From the NCBI RefSeq assembly GCF_000217935.1, contig NZ_AFHI01000023.1, positions 159,101 through 223,100 of the forward strand: a stretch of DNA of 64,000 bases, in the 5' to 3' direction. Shown one piece after another: positions 60,521 to 64,000 of the stretch (positions within the stretch are counted from its first letter, which is position 1; each line of letters begins with the position of its first letter). Position numbers and translations under genes: made by a program. The DNA is from Rheinheimera sp. A13L. GTDB lineage: Bacteria > Pseudomonadota > Gammaproteobacteria > Enterobacterales > Alteromonadaceae. The notes beneath the pieces are model-generated. The model was not told the origin of the DNA, ran no database searches, and saw only the letters and a program-made list of their open reading frames with translations.

Positions 60521-61204
60521 ATGCCGCAGCAAATTAATCCGTCCGTTGTGCGAGTTGCCTTAGTGGATGACGACACAGGTTTTCAAAGGGCTGTTGCAGA
60601 AGCGCTGAAGTTGGCGCCAGATATGGCTTTAGTCTCCGTCAGCGGAACTCTGGCAGCAGGCTTAAAACTACTCAAAGCGCCGCCAGTGGATATATTAATT
60701 GTCGATTTGGGTTTGCCTGATGGTTCAGGTATCAACCTGGTGCAACAGGCTTATCAGCAATGGCCTACCTGCAACATTATGGTCAGTACCACCTTTGCCG
60801 ATGAATCCAATGTGATGAAGTCGCTTGAGGCCGGTGCTACTGGCTATTTATTAAAAGACAGCAGCCAACAGAATTTAATCAGTGAACTCCGTAGTTTGCA
60901 TTCGGGGGGCAGCCCTATTAGTCCGCTGATCGCCCGTAAAATACTGATGCGGTTCCGGCCAGAGCAGGCATTGACTAAAGCTCCTGTGAAGGCGGATGAG
61001 AGCTGTGTTACTCTTTCAGCCAGAGAACAAGAGGTATTGGAGTTAATCACCAAAGGTTTTACCTCCAATGAAATTGCGGCTTTAATTTCCGTCTCTCATC
61101 ACACTGTACTGACGTTCATCAGGCGTATTTACGCCAAACTGAAAGTAAATTCTAAAACCGAAGCTATTTATGAAGCGAGGATCCAGGGGTTACTGGACAA
61201 ATAA
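60521..61204 (+). CDS. NarL/FixJ-type response regulator
   Basis: 227 residues: receiver domain (about 9-125) with the phospho-acceptor D62 (DILIVDLGLPDGSG) and the acidic DDD near residue 16, and a LuxR-type HTH (about 165-225; LSAREQEVLELITKGFTSNEIAALISVSHHTV in family pattern). Partner of the histidine kinase that follows 56 bases on. Confidence 0.94.
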   Translation: MPQQINPSVVRVALVDDDTGFQRAVAEALKLAPDMALVSVSGTLAAGLKLLKAPPVDILIVDLGLPDGSGINLVQQAYQQWPTCNIMVSTTFADESNVMKSLEAGATGYLLKDSSQQNLISELRSLHSGGSPISPLIARKILMRFRPEQALTKAPVKADESCVTLSAREQEVLELITKGFTSNEIAALISVSHHTVLTFIRRIYAKLKVNSKTEAIYEARIQGLLDK

Positions 61205-61260
61205 GCTGTTGTTTTTAATCCCAAGAGTGAAACTTACTCTGTACTGAGTTGAGCCTGAAT

Positions 61261-62496
61261 ATGTATAACCCGTTTCGTCTGGCAGAACCACAGATCTTAC
61301 AGCAACAACTCACTCTGGTCATGCGGCACTTTCGCAGCACTCTGGTGATTATTCCCATTTGTTTGTTGGTATGGTGGACACTTTGGAATGAAGTCAATAC
61401 GCCCTACCTGCACTGGTGGGCGGCTGGGGCTGTTTCGTCCAACCTGCTGCTGCAACTTTACAGCTGGTATTGTCTGAACCGCACAAGGCTTGAGGTGAAA
61501 GTCCGGCGTAAAGCCATGATATATACCGTACTGCATCTGGTTGACGGTTGCATCTGGGGGCTGCTGAGCTGGCTGGTGCTTAGTAATGTCAGTGACGTTG
61601 AAGGCATTTTAGTGATGGGGGTTTTTGCCGGCATGTTAGGGGGGAGTCTGGCAACCTTGTCGCCTGTTCCGCTGTTTTATCTTGCTTTTGCCTTGCCGCA
61701 AGTCACAGGTATCATTTCTAAGCTCTGGTTTATGGAAGACATTATTTACCATTCCTTGGCTATGGCGGGTTTTTTGTACTTTTTGGCCTTGCTGGGCCAG
61801 CTGTTGAACAGCACTAAAACAACATTGTCCGCTATTACCATGACCTTTGAACTGGCCAGCAGTAATGCAAAATTGCGTGCTATTGAAAAATCTCAGACAC
61901 TGGAGCAGGAACGACAAAGGCTGATGCAGGAAATGCATGACGGTTTAGGTTCGTCTCTGGTCAGTGCTTTACGAGTGGTTGAAAATGGCAAAATGCAGTC
62001 GGGTGAATTGGCTGGTGTACTGAAAGACTGTATTGACGATTTGAAACTGGCTATTGATTCTATAGAGCCTGTCGATGACGATTTATTGCTGCTGCTGGCC
62101 ACTTTGAGGTTTCGTCTGGGGGCCAGGCTTGAAAATACCGGCATTCGTTTGCAGTGGAAGGTAGCGCAGATCCCGCCGCTGGACTGGCTCGATCCCAGAA
62201 GTTCTCTACACGTTTTACGGATTTTGCAGGAAGCCTTTACCAATATCATCAAACACACCAAAGCCACGGAAGTAACACTGAGTACCAGCCTGGATGCTGA
62301 GCATGTGCTTGTTACTGTGACTGACAATGGCTGTGGCTTTGAATTGAATGATGCCATTCAAAGCGGTGGCAGGGGGCTTGCCAGTCAATTACACCGGGCT
62401 AAAGCTATTGGTGCAGAGGTGAGTTGGTTGTCAGACAGCAAGGAGACGTCTGTGATGTTAAAGCTGCCGATAAAACAGAAATGTGAGTTTGGTTAA
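61261..62496 (+). CDS. NarL-type sensor histidine kinase with multi-span membrane domain
   Basis: 411 residues from ATG 61261 (a TTG four codons upstream is possible). Five to six membrane segments in the first 190 residues, then a dimerisation helix with H226 in QEMHDGLGSSLV (HisKA_3-like: the HDxLG form) and an HATPase domain (ILQEAFTNIIKHTKA, VTDNGCGFE, GRGLASQLHRA). No extracellular sensor domain, so it may sense the membrane. Works with the response regulator before it; the divergent secretin is the likely target. Confidence 0.92.
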   Translation: MYNPFRLAEPQILQQQLTLVMRHFRSTLVIIPICLLVWWTLWNEVNTPYLHWWAAGAVSSNLLLQLYSWYCLNRTRLEVKVRRKAMIYTVLHLVDGCIWGLLSWLVLSNVSDVEGILVMGVFAGMLGGSLATLSPVPLFYLAFALPQVTGIISKLWFMEDIIYHSLAMAGFLYFLALLGQLLNSTKTTLSAITMTFELASSNAKLRAIEKSQTLEQERQRLMQEMHDGLGSSLVSALRVVENGKMQSGELAGVLKDCIDDLKLAIDSIEPVDDDLLLLLATLRFRLGARLENTGIRLQWKVAQIPPLDWLDPRSSLHVLRILQEAFTNIIKHTKATEVTLSTSLDAEHVLVTVTDNGCGFELNDAIQSGGRGLASQLHRAKAIGAEVSWLSDSKETSVMLKLPIKQKCEFG

Positions 62497-62884
62497 GTGG
62501 ATTGGTTTTTGTCTGGTTTCATTCCCCTTGCCACAGCCTGAGACCCTCACTTTATTAATATAAAGTTTATTTTTTCCGCTGTTTATCTGTTGTATGCCAG
62601 CTATGCTATTAACTCATTCGCATTTTTTCTGTTTTGTAGTGTCAGCTCTGTTTGTACACTGTTGCTAAATTTTAGTTTTTATCGTATTTTTCATTTTGAG
62701 GCGATAAGCTATGATACAGATCAAGAGTGTGACCAAAAGCTGTCTGTATAATAAATCGAGCCTGGGTTAAAATAAAAGTTAAGTAAATCTGATATTTAGT
62801 CGATTAGCTAAGTCAGTACTACTCTGTGTTGGTGCCATAAAGCCTGTCTGGGCGACAAAATTTTAGTAAGAAGAGGTGTACCTT

Positions 62885-63808
62885 ATGACCAGTTTGATGA
62901 ATTCAGTTGACCAACGCACCAATATTGTCGGTCAAAATCGCCTCGAACTTCTGATGTTTCGTCTGCATGGGCCTCAGCCTTATGGCATTAACGTATTTAA
63001 GGTGCGTGAAGTGATACGTTGCCCTGAACTTAGCGAATTGCCAGGCGCCAATCCTCATGTGCGTGGTATAGCGCATTTACGTGGTGTGCCTGTGACAGTG
63101 ATTGATTTAAGTCAGGCCACTGGCGGTAAACCAATTTCCGATTTGTCCAATGCTTTTATTCTGGTGACTGAATACAACCGTAATACCCAAGGCTTTTTAG
63201 TCGGTGGGGTAGACCGTATTGTCAACGTCAACTGGGAGCAAATTTTACCTCCGCCTCATGGCGCAGGCCGTTCACATTATTTAACTGCTGTGACTGAAGT
63301 TGATAAAAAACTGGTGCAAATTATTGATGTGGAAAAAGTATTTTCCGAAATATCTCCGGTAGATGAAACTGTCAGTGAAGCGGTGAAAGACAAAGCGAAA
63401 AACGCAGACTTTAAAGATTTAACTGTCTTAGTGGCTGACGACTCAGCAGTAGCCCGTAATCAGGTGAAACGTGCTTTATCTACCATAGGTATTAATGTTG
63501 AAACTGTGAATGATGGCCGTCTGGCGCTGAATTGGCTCGAAGCAAAAGCCCAGGAGTTGGGCGGCGATATCTCCAGCAGAGTACCACTCATTATTTCTGA
63601 TATCGAAATGCCGGAAATGGATGGTTATACCTTAACAGCTGAAGTAAAAGCCAACGAGCATTTACGTCATGTGCATATTATTCTGCACTCCTCTTTAAGT
63701 GGTGTTTTTAACGAAGCCATGGTGAAAAAGGTGGGTGCTGATCAGTTTATTGCCAAGTTCCATCCTGATGAGTTGGTGTCGGCGGTACAGCAATGGATGA
63801 ATAGCTAA
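62885..63808 (+). CDS. cheV: Chemotaxis coupling protein CheV
   Basis: 307 residues from ATG 62885 (AGAGGTG upstream). CheW domain (about 15-160; FRLHGPQPYGINVFKVREVIR, VRGIAHLRGVPVTVIDLSQATGG in pattern) and a receiver domain (about 175-305) with VLVADDSAVARNQVK, IISDIEMPEMDGYT (phospho-acceptor Asp) and ILHSSLSG. It couples receptors to CheA and may act as a phosphate sink. The 388-base gap before it (62497-62884) holds no gene. Confidence 0.96.
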   Translation: MTSLMNSVDQRTNIVGQNRLELLMFRLHGPQPYGINVFKVREVIRCPELSELPGANPHVRGIAHLRGVPVTVIDLSQATGGKPISDLSNAFILVTEYNRNTQGFLVGGVDRIVNVNWEQILPPPHGAGRSHYLTAVTEVDKKLVQIIDVEKVFSEISPVDETVSEAVKDKAKNADFKDLTVLVADDSAVARNQVKRALSTIGINVETVNDGRLALNWLEAKAQELGGDISSRVPLIISDIEMPEMDGYTLTAEVKANEHLRHVHIILHSSLSGVFNEAMVKKVGADQFIAKFHPDELVSAVQQWMNS

Positions 63809-63810
63809 AA

Positions 63811-63933
63811 TACCCGTCGTCCTTGAAGCCGCAGCTTTGTTGACTGCGCTCCTAGCCCCAGTCACATAGGACTACTATGCTCCTGGGGTCTAGTTCACTT
63901 GTCGCCTTGCTGCAACTCCAATTACTTAGGGTA
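63811..63933. repeat. MITE-like palindromic repeat, copy B
   Basis: 123 bases from TACCCGTCGTCCTTGAAG to TTACTTAGGGTA, homologous to the reverse complement of copy A at 917-1040. Centre folds as CCCCAG-tcaCATAG...CTATGct-CCTGGGG. It starts three bases after the cheV stop codon. Confidence 0.85.
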
Positions 63934-63935
63934 AA

Positions 63936-64000
63936 TACACGTCGTCCTTGAAGCCGCAGCTTTGTTGACTGCGCTCCTAGCCCCAGTCACATAGGACTAC
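63936..64000. repeat. MITE-like palindromic repeat, copy C (cut by the window end)
   Basis: TACACGTCGTCCTTGAAGCC... repeats the first 65 bases of copy B almost exactly, two bases after it. The copy continues beyond the window, so the repeats form a tandem pair at least. Confidence 0.85.

Noticed and set aside
62778..62806. Sigma-28-like promoter before cheV (TAAGTAAA-N11-GTCGATTA)
   Set aside because: The spacing is right, but the -35 box matches poorly; chance cannot be excluded.

Overview
The window reads as ordinary chromosome of a free-living, motile gammaproteobacterium of the Alteromonadales/Chromatiales type. The set of genes (CheV, several methyl-accepting chemotaxis proteins, a high-potential iron-sulfur protein, Ohr/OhrR, NhaC, MltA, a c-di-GMP-I riboswitch) and the codon use are what one expects of Rheinheimera or a close relative; the genus is an inference. 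There is no prophage, CRISPR array, plasmid origin or complete insertion sequence. One tRNA gene (Val, GAC) is present.

Layout. 1-7 kb: the start of a sodium:solute symporter, a MITE-like repeat, cell-wall enzymes (PBP4-type DacB, a VanX/DdpX-like dipeptidase), a PAS-PAS chemoreceptor whose leader carries a c-di-GMP-I riboswitch, and an NhaC antiporter. 7-23 kb: an envelope and general-stress island of small BON, CsbD-like, PRC-barrel, DUF4142, DUF883/YqjE/YqjK-like, OmpA-like and ferritin-like proteins, with three Crp/Fnr-type regulators. Two of these regulators are near-identical paralogs, each preceded at the same distance by a TGTACG-N4-CGTACA palindrome. They flank a 48-bp tandem-repeat array and a 1278-residue protein that joins a glycoside hydrolase-like, a glycosyltransferase and a UDP-galactopyranose-mutase-like FAD domain.

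23-28 kb: a compact six-gene operon combining both halves of the D-glutamate cyclase family (DUF1445 and DUF4392) with 5-oxoprolinase pxpABC and a D-amino-acid transaminase. This looks like a D-amino acid -> D-glutamate -> 5-oxoproline -> glutamate route. 28-33 kb: a tandem duplication of a chemoreceptor plus a DUF418 (YeiB-like) gene. The first DUF418 copy has decayed; the second is interrupted by a 262-bp MITE-like element with a clean TA duplication. 33-36 kb: an OhrR/Ohr organic-peroxide module with palindromic operators, a candidate OhrR-controlled small RNA and a secreted esterase.

36-48 kb: MltA, a periplasmic binding protein, HiPIP, a beta-helix protein, a high-molecular-weight FabG, a GGDEF-EAL protein, a Fic protein with an altered inhibitory motif, an NPP-type phosphodiesterase, a GNAT enzyme and tRNA-Val. 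48-58 kb: a TetR-controlled oxidoreductase with two operators, a methyltransferase remnant, a YfcC transporter, an outer-membrane barrel protein, an MBL-fold protein divergent from a LysR regulator, and an amidohydrolase. 58-64 kb: an orphan TPR-secretin lipoprotein divergent from a NarL-type response regulator and its histidine kinase, then CheV. The window ends in two tandem copies of the same MITE-like repeat seen near its start.

All calls rest on reading the sequence and on remembered family signatures; no database search was run.
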